Numbered from the stretch's first letter, positions 32,341-43,638 are shown. The stretch is DNA of 64,000 nucleotides from Thalassia testudinum (GCA_037157565.1 JAZHRO010000062.1:5084001-5148000); one strand, 5' to 3'. Notes: a model not told the origin generated them from the letters alone. Translations and numbers: made by a program.

Positions 32341-34910
32341 CTTATCAAATCTTTCTAGTCCCTAGCAAATGCATTACTAAATGCAAAGTGATCGTATATG
32401 ACAGATTTCTTATCAAGAGTTCGATTAGAGATTTATTTCTTTTTGTTTTCATCCAAGACTTTAGAAATCCAGGCAATCGTAAATGTATATTATTGTAGCC
32501 TATGCAACGGATCCAAATGAAGAGCCAATCCATATCTAAAGTTCGTACTTGACCCTTAGTAAAATTCTATTGGGATAGGGAAACTTCTTCCCTCGATGTA
32601 AAGTTATCTGTAAATTCACCCCCGGCTTTTGGCTTAGGTAGAAGATACTTTGGGTCTAGTGGATTTATATTTGGTGGCTCATACTCATCTGGTGCTACAT
32701 ATAGACTGGTACTTTAGAACCTAGATTTTCATATTATTAAATAAATCAACTCAAAGAGAGGCAGAGAAATAGTGCTCTCTTTAGTTCCTTTGTACTCATT
32801 TTCTCTCTTTCTCTTTCTTTTTTTTTCTTTTTCTTCTTTTTTCTCTTTTCTTTTCTTTCTTTTCGAGCTCATAATCTCACCAGATTTATCAATATATTTG
32901 GTGATCTCTCCTAACATTAACACTTTGATTAGGTTCTATAAACCTATGACTAAGTCAGAATTCCTTAGCCAATACTCAAGCGGCTAGAAATACAAAAAAG
33001 TAGGTTAAGGATGTATTTGGTGGATCGTGAGGGTAGTAGGTGTTGTTTCCTTAATATACTTAAAACAAATTTTAAACTCATAAACTTATTTTTTTTCTAC
33101 TCTTTTATTTTTCTAATTTTTTATATGTATATATATATATATATTTTTCTCTCTTCTTTTCTCTCTTTTTCACATCCGTATATCTACTAACGCAACGCTG
33201 TATAGTATACGAACTTTTATTTACGAGGCATTATCCGGGATTGGGGATGTTCAAGAGGATATCGGGTGGCTTATTTGTTAGAAGTGCCTACTCTCGGCAC
33301 CGGGAAAGGAATGGATAAGACAACGTATTTTTGACATTGACACTAATACCCTCCTTCAGCCGAGAATTCCGTAAAGGATAGTTGTGACCATCCACCTCAG
33401 TCCTAATTTTATCAGAACTCGCTCTCTGCCTATGTGCTTTATTTGATCACTCTCAAAAGATTTGCACTAATAATTTATATGTAGAAACTGAGAGCGAAAA
33501 ACAATGCCTAACTTCGAATATCATTATCTAATTATCCATAATGCAAAATTCCTTATACTAGCCTTAGAGCACCAATAGACTTTCTACTCTCACCTCACAC
33601 TTGTTTGGTGGATCTGCTAGAAGATAGTTTACCGACTCCCTAATTACTGTCCAAGAGCTCAGGAGAAGAAGCATTGTTTATTCCCGACAAACTAAAGATG
33701 TCTATTGGCCTTCACAGAGGATCCATTACAAATTCTACGTATAAGTGTGAAATTGTACTGGATTCTAAACTTAGGAATCAACTTAAAAATAAATCCCTAA
33801 TAAAACATTTTTGATAAAAAAATCTTTATGCTTAAAGGCAATTTTGTTTTCTAACATAAAAATAAGATATGCAATGTCCACCCCCTATGCCTATTCTTTA
33901 CAATGTCCTCATTGAAATGTATGTAGGAAAATCAAAAAGTAATGAGCAAGAGGAGGGGATGTCACCTAACTGAACTTGTTATTCCAAGTCAGCTTGGATG
34001 CAAAAGTACCTGTAAAGAGTACTGGGTTGTCTCCCAGCCAGCGCTAAGTTTAACGTCATTTGCCGGACTTAAACCCAAAAGAAATATGTAATTCAATATT
34101 TTGGGTCAAGAGAAGGAATGATGACTGTCGCTAAGAGATTCAAAATTGATATAAAAATATGATCGTTTTGTCCAAGAATTGGTGATCTACAATGCAGACC
34201 AACTGATGATGTAGTCCTACTCCGAAGAGTTTTTCTTATTTGAGATAGACAATAGGGTTAGATAGATGAGGTTCATGAAGCAAAGCCTGTTCATTAATCC
34301 AGTTCCATAATTCAAGAAGTAGTGGTAGAGAGCCTAGATTGAAATCATGATTGAGGTCTAAATCTGGTTCTGAATCAGAATGATAAGGATCCTCATAATG
34401 GTAGTTGATGTCAAAAATCATGAATTCTCCAAGGTCATATGAGGACAAAGGTAGAGTTGTGCTCTTAAGAGGCAGCAGGTTGGTTGAAGACATTATACAC
34501 TCAATTAACAACCTTCTTAAGGAGTTCCACCAATCATTTTTTCTCTATTTGTTGACATCTACTAAATTTGTATTAGTAAGGGTATATATGGTTAGCTTTG
34601 CCTTGCTTACTGTACCACTTCCGATAATTGTAGCTGCCTTATTTTTCGATAATCATTGGACCAAAGATTCCAGAAGCACTTCCAATGAAAAGCAAAACCT
34701 ACTATGGATGGGTCAAGGAATGTTTAGTTAAAGAACTATGTGCTTGTTTGGGTTACACTCTCGTTTATAGTTGTTCTCATCTTCTACTTTAATTTGGGTT
34801 CTCCATATTCCTCTTCTCAATTGGTAGAAAAAGGTGATGATTGCACCCTTCAATTGGCTTGTGTCTCATGTCTATCAATTACCCATAGGCATCAATTGTC
34901 TTGATCTCTA
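32341..34910. other. retrotransposon internal remains, mostly noncoding
   Basis: AT-rich sequence with a CT-rich run near 32800-32860 and a second near 33150. A 91-codon minus frame at 34236-34511 and a plus frame at 34405-34731 show no motif that I recognise. The only marker I trust is the Athila-like block listed next. Confidence 0.4.
33990..34075 (-). other. Athila-like post-pol signature
   Basis: On the minus strand this reads aaatgacgttaaacttagcg then ctggctgggagacaaccc. Athila-type Gypsy elements carry the same kind of block (taagcgcttgttgggaggcaaccca) just after pol. It suggests a minus-strand Athila remnant around 31270-34100. Confidence 0.5.
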
Positions 34911-34914
34911 GAAA

Positions 34915-35690
34915 AAGATGAGAACTTTGATAACGAGGAGGTAAACCCTTTCTCTATTAATGAGTTACAAGAAGCTTTAGAGGAACTTTATGTTTTTGAG
35001 TAAAGCATTGAAAGTAGAGAATAAAAAATAAAAAAAAAGGAATCTCGGACCTTAAAAATTGAATTAGATAATCTTGTTGCTAAGGATTTATATCTAAATG
35101 CCTCTTTTGAATCAATCAAATGTGAAAAGAATAGTCTGCTCCAGATAATAATGAATAAATCTTATAGAAAATAAAATTAATTGGAGAGAATGCATTACTC
35201 AAATCTGAAATCTCTAGCTTGAAAATCAAAATAAGCTTTATGGAAAAAGAGCTTGCATGTCTTAAGGAAAATTCTAATAATTTGATGAGTAAATTAGATC
35301 ATTTCTCTAATGAAAAAGGTAGCTTTAGGTAAAAGGCTGAGAAAGGATCTTCATCAAGGAGACCAACTAACAATCCCGGATCCAAGCTAACTTGGATACC
35401 ATGAAATCAATTAGAATCTTATTTTGTAGGTTTAAATGAAGATTTTAATGTAAAAGATTGGACTTTCAAGATGAAAAATTGTCAACTCGAATTGGGAGGA
35501 CCAAAGAGTAGACTAAGGAAGAAGACAAGAAGACCAATGAGACGACCGGTGGGTGATCAAACCGCCATACGTAAACCATTCGCTTGGAGACCGGCACCAA
35601 TGGCCGAACTTCCAAACTTCTAATGGGAGCCCCATCAATTTTGCCATCCACCTCAAGCTCATTCTGTTGGTCATGGTGAGTGAGATAATA
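34915..35690 (+). pseudogene. SIRE-type gag C-terminal relic
   Basis: Plus-strand frames read NPFSINELQEALEELY, then a leucine/lysine-rich coiled coil (about 35040-35330). Then comes GSKLTWIPWNQLESYFVG. SIRE gag has this order of coiled coil and post-coil region. Pol is entirely missing: the next recognisable feature is the 3' polypurine region and LTR b3. The element therefore lost about 5 kb internally. Confidence 0.65.
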
Positions 35691-35724
35691 CATTTACTCT
35701 AATTCTTGATAAATAGAATCTAGA

Positions 35725-36070
35725 TAGGGGGAGATAAAACTTATATGTTGTATGTCTAACATTAAAAGGGAGATAGAAAAATATTTCTTATATGTTTGGA
35801 TTTTATTAAAAAGGGGGAGATTTTAAAAATGAATATAACTATATTTCTACTAGAAAGGAGGAGTTAACGGATAAAATGAATAGCTATCTTATTTTGAGAA
35901 AAGTGGGAGAATGTTGTTCTTATTTTATTTTATCAAAAAGGAGAATTAACCCAAATCAGAACAACACGTATTAAGTTTTAGTATAGGATAAATGATTAAA
36001 ATTAATTAAACTTTTTTGATAATGTCAAAAGGGGAGAGAATTTGACATCATTAAAAAAGGGGAGATTATT
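35725..36070 (+). other. multiple polypurine-tract-like motifs before LTR b3
   Basis: Repeated A/G runs (tagggggagataaa, aaaaagggggagat, gaaaggaggag, aaaaggggagaga, aaaaaaggggagat) lie within 350 bp directly before the LTR start at 36071. The last one is the likely plus-strand primer. Minus-strand element c shows the same layout, so it is a family trait. Confidence 0.7.
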
Positions 36071-37413
36071 TGTGTAAGGGCACTACAATTGTTAATTTGA
36101 TGATAAAAAACACTTGGTATTTAACATTTGCATTTGAGTTTAAGCTTTTAGGATAAATGTAAATGGATTCAAGTGTGAAGGAGCTCAAGCTTGCGTCCAT
36201 GGCGAATTGGAGGAGCTTGATGGAGGAAGAACTAAAGACGAAGCTTTGTGTGGAGCGAAAGCATGTAGACATGAAGAATATGATAGATAATTGTCTTTCA
36301 TGTATTTTGTATTTGTCTTATTGCACTTTGCTCTTTTATTTTCTTAGATCAATGTAAAGAGCCCAAAGTACCTTACCTTAGTCCTGGGAACACTAATCCA
36401 TCGCTAGGACTCTTAGATGAACACTTAGGCATTTCATAGAGAACTTAAAAAATAAAAATAGGCTTCAGACAACCAAATAAGACGTCCAATCTGGACTTCT
36501 AACATTTGATCTTAGACTTTAAGATGTATAATAGTTTGTACAGACGTTTAAATACTTAGGCTGAAAACACAAAGTTTGCAACCATTCTTTTAGACGACCA
36601 GCCCATAATCCAGATAACTTACAAGACATCTGTTGACCTTGCCAGACGTCGGACTAGAGGACCATTGGCCTATTAGACAAACATCTTCGAGGATTGACCT
36701 ATGATTGTATTAATAATATTAATCAGACGTTCGTAGAGATTCCTAGACGTCTAATAAATAGACGTTAGCCTAAATTTGACCAAAATCTACTTTTGTCATA
36801 TGATTATTGCCATTAGCCTCTCGGGAAATCCATTCCCGCAGCAAATTCTCTTTCTAGACACTTTGTCAGACGTCCAACCTGTCGTCTTACCTAAAATACC
36901 TAGAACCCTGTTTAGATATGGATAAAATAAAAACACACCCATCTTAAAATTAGACATCTGATATCTTATCCAAATATCTTAAAATGATCTGTTAGACGTC
37001 CGTCTAGATCCAACCTAGTCCAGGATCATCAACCCTTCTAGAGCAGACATCCGACCTTTAGATCAGACGATGACCCAGACATCTGACCATAAATTCAGAT
37101 GTTCGAAAACCATGTCAGACATTTTAATGACCCTGATTTCAGTGGGATTTTGGACCACTCTCTTGAGCCTTGTTCCCAACGGCTATAAGAGCCTTCCAAA
37201 CCCTTCTAGGCACCTTTATAAAAAGAGGAACACCCTTCCTTGGCCAAACACACCTGAAGAAATCATTTCCACATTTATTTGTGTCCAAGAGAAGAAAGAA
37301 ATCACTTAGAAGAATATCTTGCTCTCCAAGTTCTACATTGCAAATCTGAGAGTACCAAAACTTTATCGATTTTACACCGATTCTCTTCCGTTTTAGGGAA
37401 GTCCTTGCCTATA
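36071..37413 (+). mobile_element. 3' LTR b3, left part
   Basis: Starts tgtgtaagggcac. It aligns with b1 and b2 through gatgataa, ggattcaagtg, gaattggaggagcttgatgga and the TATA region (about 37217). An MSA-like box is at 37175. The GACGTC array is heavily decayed but pairs such as 36523/36543, 36625/36645 and 36726/36746 keep the 20-bp spacing. It is cut at 37413 by LTR d2 and resumes at 52077. The two parts total 1740 bp, equal to b1 (1732) and b2 (1714) within a few bases. Confidence 0.88.
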
Positions 37414-38585
37414 TGATTATAACATCATCACGAGCTATAACTAGCTTTAATTAATCAAAATCAAGTGACAAATGCTCCTACATAGTCGCCCGACAGTCGT
37501 AATTCCTTGCATATCCTTTCTAAGAGGAATACATTAAATCAAGGTTAACTCTGCAGTTTTAACAGCACATTATGAAAGCAAAATGATCACAGGATTTCCC
37601 AAGGATTAATCTAAGGTCTATAGAGCATTAAAGTCTAATAAGAGGGTCCACATAGACAGAAACAAGATTTCACGCATTTCAAGAACTGATACATCACCTA
37701 AAATCCTAATTTTAGACCCACTTGAATTATATAGGTTTTGGTTAGGATAAAATTCATCTAAACCTTATAAAATTAATAGAAAAATATTTCATGGGATTTG
37801 GTACCCTTGATTTGACCTTTGGAACCTATTTAGACCTCGAATAGAGTCATAGACACAATTCTACTCTAATTTGGGTTTCTACACAAATTTCCTAGTCAAA
37901 CTTGGTCAAAACTCAAATCTGACTTCACCATTAGATTTTTTGGGTCAAATTAGGTTTGTGCCAAAATTTGGGCCCAATCAGAGATCATCTTGACCAAGTT
38001 TCATTTTAGTCCAGTAAGACTCATTCTCTCTCACATACGCCCCTAGCTTTTGAAATCCTTGCATTCAGGTCCATAGGTTTTTCGTCATCTTTGCAGTTAG
38101 GTCCCTTCCACCATTAGTGTGAACAGAAGCTTCACCATTGAGATTCGAGCGGGGATTTCTCGTTCGATTCTCAACCAAACACTTCTAAAATTGAAAAGGA
38201 GATTCCTTGAGGAATTCTCTTCCAAATGAACCTGGCCATAGACCTTGATTCCTTCTCAATCTCTCATGTGAACGCTTGGAAGATGCAGGTATCCTATGTG
38301 CACAAAATTCTCGAAACTTGAAAGCTTCTTTCCTTGCTTGGGAATGTCTCCTAAGGCCTATAAAAGAGCAGGAAATGCAATTCCGCTCTTCCTTAGTCAC
38401 GTTTAAGCCCAAAATAAGTCTTCTCCTTCAACTCCGGCTAGCTTTAACCTCGACTCCGGTGGCCCTCTCCCCCGTCCTCCTGTGGCCTCCCAACCATCAA
38501 ATTGGGAGTGTTAAAACTCTTCCTTACGCTTATCCACGCCTAATGGGCCAAAGCCAGGGCTTCTAACCCCTTTCGTCGCGCCGTC
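37414..38585 (+). mobile_element. LTR d2, left part
   Basis: Begins tgattataacatc after ctata (37409-37413). It aligns with the left part of d1 over more than 800 bp. It stops at 38585 where element c starts. The right end of d2 is at 51797-52071, followed by a second ctata (52072-52076). Confidence 0.85.
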
Positions 38586-39923
38586 TGTAGGATCTGTAAA
38601 GCATAAGCACACTAGAAGGGGGATGAATAGTGTGATATATAAAAATTTGCAAGAATAATAAACCATAAAAAAACATAAGATATATAGTGGTTCCCCTCAC
38701 TTGGGTACTCCACTACTTAGGTCTTCCGACTTAGGATTTTTAACCCGATTCCCTCAACTCGAAGCGAATCAATTTATTAATACCTGAGGTAATTAACAGG
38801 TTACCTCAACCCAATTACAAGATATCAAAAGGAAATAAAGATACATGTGTAAGCAAGATGCAAATAAAAGCTTACAACAAATTCCTAAGTCTCCAACAAG
38901 TGGATATCTTAATAGATGATAATATACTAATATAATAAAATCAGACTAAAATGAAAGATAATATGATAAAGCGAGATCGCCTGAAAGATGTTTGTTGAGA
39001 GAGTGTTGCCTTGAAGGATGCAACAAAACAATAGACCTTGCAGGTAGAAATGTGAAATCTAGGAATTAGGAGCAAGGAGACAATATTTTGTTGTTGTGTA
39101 CAAATGGCACACAAGGTGTTTATATAAGCCACTAAACACCTTCCCTACAATTACTAGCCATTAGGGGTAATTTGGGAAGATTAGAGATAGGTTTAATTGC
39201 AAAATAGCCGTTCAAATTGGTTACAACAGTTAGTTGGTATCAGTACTAAACTTTTGATACTGGTACTGACTGCCTACAGTCAGGCCAACTAAGTCACTAG
39301 GTACCGGTACTAATGATGAGTACCGATACTTGTGACTCACAGATTTGGGTCCAGTGACCTACTTGTACCGGTACTAGTGATTAGTACCGGTACTTGTAAG
39401 GTCCAGTCAAAACCAAGTGCACAATCTGTGACCACTTGGCACCAGTACTTACGATGAGTATCGATACTTGTTCACAGTTTGGGACTTAGGCCCAAACTTG
39501 TGCCTAGCATGTACCAATACTTATGACCAATATCGATAATTGCTACAAGTACCTAATATTGTAAGTGTAAGTTAATTTTTAGAGTTATCCCATCTACTTT
39601 ATACGACATTATTTTGAAAGAATCGAATTTGAGCTTTGAAACGAATGAATGAACGATATTCTGAACCCTAATTATCTCTACTTTGATTTTAATTCCTAGA
39701 TTATGTTTACTTGTTAGGAGACACACAAAGATTCTACACAAAGCTTCTAAAATACAATGAATACAACAAAAGCTATAGTCTTCTAGCCTTCTTCCTTCAT
39801 ATGCTATCTTGTTGCTTGCATCCGCAGATTCTTTTGACCTGTAATAATGAATAAACACATTAGATTTTAAAACGGTTTTGTTAACACCAAAACACAGAAA
39901 AGAGATGGAACTAGGTTCTAACA
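38586..39923 (-). mobile_element. 3' LTR of element c, 1338 bp
   Basis: On the plus strand it runs from tgtaggatctg to ggttctaaca. The minus strand therefore starts TGTTAGAACC and ends CCTACA. The outer 460 bp match 51338-51796. A TATA box (tatataaac on the minus strand) is at about 39117-39132. The GTACCGGTAC array lies at 39237-39540 upstream of it in element orientation. On the other side is a purine tract (AAAAAGGGGGAGAT). Confidence 0.93.
39237..39540 (-). repeat. U3 array of paired GTACCGGTAC palindromes in LTR c
   Basis: Ten-base sites start at 39237/39257, 39301/39320, 39365/39384, 39439/39458 and 39511/39530. Four of the five pairs are spaced exactly 19 bp and one 20. Intact sites read GTACCGGTAC and the others differ mainly at the central CpG. 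The array lies about 105 bp before the TATA box. Confidence 0.9.
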
Positions 39924-40110
39924 ATCTCCCCCTTTTTGGTGTTGACAAAACAAACAAGATACTCATATTTAAAAATAAACAGAGACTTAATAAGAGAAAA
40001 ATAAAAAACTCCACAAGGAGTAAAAAACCTCCCCCTCAAACTAAGCTCTCCCTATTTTAAATATGAAGTATCCAATCATTTCTCTCCCTTTTTGTCAAGC
40101 AAGTAAAAAT
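39924..40110 (-). other. polypurine tracts before the 3' LTR of element c
   Basis: On the minus strand there are runs AAAAAGGGGGAGAT at the LTR edge and GAGGGGGAGG near 40030. A third, AAAAAGGGAGAGA, lies near 40085. Several tracts ahead of the 3' LTR match the layout before LTR b3. Confidence 0.75.
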
Positions 40111-40907
40111 ATGAGCAAATAATACATTTTTAAGTAATCAAAGCATGATACATGAACAACCAGCTCTATTCAACTTTCATAAAAGCTAAACATGATAAAG
40201 TTAATAAAGATAAAGCTTGAGACAATTTTAGCAAAGCCACACAGAAGAAATCTTAAAAGTCATACAAGTTTAACATGCAACAAAATGAAAACTAAACTAA
40301 TTTCTAGAATGTTTTCTAATAAGCTTTTGTACATGTCCACCATCATCATCGTCGTCGTCGTCATCGTCATCATCGTTGTCATCATCATCTTCATCTTCAT
40401 CATCACTATCTTCATATGAAACTTCTTCATCTTCAGTTCTTCTTCTTCATCATGAAGAATAGGTTCTTCTTCCGCCACTGAAGATGAAACATGAGATGGG
40501 TCTTGAAAGTGCTTTTTCCTTCTTTCACTGTATTCTTGAGGTGCTTTCGGTTGAGTTCGCTTATTTTGTTTAGGTTGTTGAGTGGAAGGAGTGACATGGG
40601 AGGACTCAATAGAAAGAGAAAGGTCATGAAATTTGCATTTCATGTGATGGAAGGCAAAATTGAGATTGGTTAAATTTTGACCAATGTAATTGAAAGTATT
40701 TATTAAATTGGAATCAGTTCCAAACACATTTGACAGATTTACCCAAGGTGTTTCAACTTTTGGGTATGGGTAGGTTATAGGAACGAAGGTGGAGGATGAT
40801 TCACGAGGTGGATGAGAAGAAGATTGAGCATTTGAATCAACTTCTTCATCATTACTAGAGGATTCCTCTTTAGGAAGTTTCACTCCCATTTTTTGGAGAG
40901 TGGACCA

Positions 40908-42621
40908 TGTTGGTGCTAGAGCACCACGATCATTTGTTTTGATGATAACAAAACACGTGTTATTTAACATTTGCACTTTGAGTCCTAGATTTCAGGTCAA
41001 TTGCAAATGTAGACGTGCTTAAACGGAGTTCGAGCTCGCATCCAGGACGGATTGGAGGAGCTTGACGGAAAACAGAGGAGGTTCGCGTGGAGCGATAGAA
41101 TGAAGTAGAAGACAAGAAGAATAGGATAGATTCTTTTTAATCCTTTCATGTATCTCTTGTCTTTATTTTATTGCTCTTTATTTCCTTAGAAAATTATGTC
41201 AAAGAGCCTCAAAGTACCCTAACAGTAGTCCTAGGAACACCGGCACAACCGTAGGATACTTAGGTTTTCTGTAGAACACTTAGAAAACCAAACCAATATA
41301 GGGTTCAAACAGAGTTTCCAGACGTCTAATTCCCAAATCAGACGTCTTATAAAGTATTTTAAGACGTCTAACTGTTGATTCAGACGTCTGATAACTATTA
41401 GGCTGGACATAGTTAGTTCTGTCTGATGAAATCAGACGTCCAGACCTTAGACCAGACGTCTTAGGAGACGTCTGATGACTTTGCCAGACGTCCAATTAGT
41501 GGACCGTTGGCTGACTTTGCAAACAATATAGAATATGACCGTTAGAGCCTCATCAGACGTCCATAGGACTTTCCAGACGTCTGATAATTGACCGTTTTGC
41601 CTCGGCTGACCCAAAATCTCTTCTCAGAGATTTTTTAGCCGTTGCAACGTTTGGAAATCCATTCCCACATAAAAAGTAGGTTTCCAGACGTCCAGACATA
41701 GTGACAGACGTCCTATATGTCGTCTGATGGACTTGCACAAGAACCCTGTTTAGATCTGATTCAAGTCAGGAAGAGATCCGCCCAAAATCAGACGTCTGAC
41801 CTTGGAATCAGACGTCTTAAAGTGAACTTCCAGACGTCTGATGCCAGAATTAGACGTCTGATTAGCCTGCCAGTGCAATGATTGTTCCTGATTTCAGGCT
41901 GATTCTCTTGGGCTTTGCACCCAACCGCTATAGAACCCTTCCTAAGCCTTCCAAAGCCTTCCTAAGGCCTCTATAAATAGTGGGGAACCTTTGCAACACA
42001 AATACACACCTAGAAACACCAAGACACACCTTGCAATATACTTTCAAACCTTTTTGTGTCTCTCTTGCTCTCTAAGCTCAAGTTCTACATCTTGAGAGCA
42101 TCAAGTTGTTGCGCACCCGCTCTCCCGCCGTTGTTCACGAGAGCGAAGTTGCGCCGTCGCGTGGTACACGCATCCGCGTCGTCGACGCACTCCTTTCAAA
42201 GGGAAGCATCCTATTTCCTATAGAAGCTAGGTTTAAAATTACTTTGTTGGCTCTATGAGACTTGTTGTTTATTTTATCTTTGTTATTTGGTTGGGTATTC
42301 GCTTTGCGAATTCCCGTCTCCTTCGCGAGACAAAATCCTTCTCGTGGAGAGAAGGGGTTGAGGTACGCTACCCTCGTCTAAGTAGCGTGGTTGTATTGAG
42401 GTTGAATCACCCTCGTTTAAAGCGATTCGGTTTAGTGGATTTTGATCAACTTGGTTGATCGGAAAATCCTAACTCGAGAGGGTTAGGTGGTGGTTTTCAC
42501 CCGGTTTGGGTTTCCACCTAAAAATACTTGTGTACTTTGTGTGATTGCTTATTTGTGAGATTATTTATATTTTCATTTCCGCAATTATTACGTCACCCCC
42601 TCCTAGTAGGGCGAACTTTCA
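40908..42621 (+). mobile_element. solo LTR b2, 1714 bp
   Basis: Starts tgttggtgctagagcacc and ends gggcgaactttca. It is flanked by a perfect gacca duplication (40903-40907 and 42622-42626) and inserted in the env-like ORF of element c. It is the best preserved b copy: all 16 GACGTC sites are intact. TATA is at 41972. The downstream hairpins are at 42297, 42365 and 42404. It opposes element c in orientation. Confidence 0.95.
41321..41858 (+). repeat. U3 array: eight GACGTC pairs with 20-bp spacing
   Basis: GACGTC starts at 41321/41341, 41363/41383, 41435/41455, 41467/41487, 41556/41576, 41687/41707, 41791/41811 and 41833/41853. Every pair is exactly 20 bp apart, while gaps between pairs vary from 12 to 111 bp. 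The common form is CAGACGTCY-N11-CAGACGTC. The sequence between the two sites differs from pair to pair. The array ends 114 bp before the TATA box. Confidence 0.97.
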
Positions 42622-43481
42622 GACCATTTGAAATAGACCACTTTTCTAAGAGTAGTAAAATTAGATAGGTCAATTTTATTTTTATGAAGAATGTGAGACA
42701 CCAAAATATCCAATAACAAAGCTGATGCACGGTAATGGGGTTTAAGAAAATGAGTGAAAACTGTGTTCCAATTTACCAGAAAGCTTGTAATGATAGCATA
42801 AATTAAGGGTAAAATATAAATAGGAATTTTACGGAATCCTAAATTTTTAGCCCTTAAGTTCCATGCTAAGATACGAAAAAGAACACGAGCAAATAGAGTC
42901 ATGTTTGGGGCAACCAATGCTTTGCCCTGGTAGTTAGGGAGCAAGAGAGTTTTATGGATTTTATGAGTAAGAAATTGCTCATTAAGTGTGTTAAATGCAT
43001 GACCTTCATTAAGACATTCAGTAATGGTTAACAAGAATTTGGATGTGATGGTGATTTTCTGACCAAAAATATTTGTTTTTAAGTCAAGGTGACCTCGATT
43101 TTCTTGCTCTTGGAGGTTAGCAAAGAATAGATAATTGACATCAGGGTATACTCTAGGAACATCGACAAAAAATGATTCATAAAAGAAATGCATGAGTTTT
43201 TGTTCGGGAAGACATGTGGTAAAATTAAAGAGTTGAAGAGAGAAATCTTTTCACTCAACTAGCCTACAATAATGAAGTTTTAGGCCTTTATATCAATCAA
43301 ACTTCGACCTAGCATCCCCATTGATGCAAAACTTGTGAAAAACATTTTTAGGTGCTTTTCCTTTACTCTTAGATTTAGGTGCCATATGAAAACATGCAAT
43401 AACAAGGAATAGGAATACGATTATAAATATAGAAAACTTCATTTCATGTGTTTGTACAAAAAAAAACATTTAAGCCTGCAT

Positions 43482-43638
43482 GTATCGGTACTAGTGATTG
43501 GTACCGGTATTGGTTGGTTTCTATTTCAACCAGAAATTCGAGCTAGTACCGGTATTCATATTCAATACCGATACCTACTCACTAATGCAGGTACTGCTGT
43601 GCCTAGCTAGTACCAATACCAGTGATGGGTATCGGTAC
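43482..43638 (-). repeat. internal GTACCGGTAC pair array in element c
   Basis: Pairs start at 43482/43501, 43546/43565 and 43610/43629, all 19 bp apart, with the same motif as LTR c. It lies outside the LTR, between RNase H and the env-like ORF. A TATAAA-like sequence occurs on the minus strand near 43732. Confidence 0.88.

Larger units (their letters stand above)
40320..43383 (-). pseudogene. env-like 3' ORF of element c, split by solo LTR b2
   Basis: ATG at 43383 opens MAPKSKSKGKAPKNVF. After two stops a long frame (43193-42627) reads FYESFFVDVPRVYP, NLQEQENRGHLDL, ALVAPNMTLFARVLFRILAWNL and LIYAIITSFLVNWN. That pattern is the plant transposon protein region found downstream of pol in SIRE and Athila elements. 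LTR b2 interrupts it at 42621/40908. Beyond it the frame continues (KMGVKLPKEESSSNDEEVDS and NYIGQNLTNLNFAFHHM) into a proline/serine region. The end is an Asp-rich stretch encoded by a GAT/GAC repeat (40330-40420), where one base shift has moved the track into a Met/Thr frame. No signal peptide is obvious. Role unknown; not intact. Confidence 0.7.

Noticed and set aside
41321..41858. Possible CRISPR-like array in LTR b2
   Set aside because: The repeated word is only 6-8 bases and spacing within pairs is constant but between pairs is not. It is plant LTR DNA, and no cas genes exist here.
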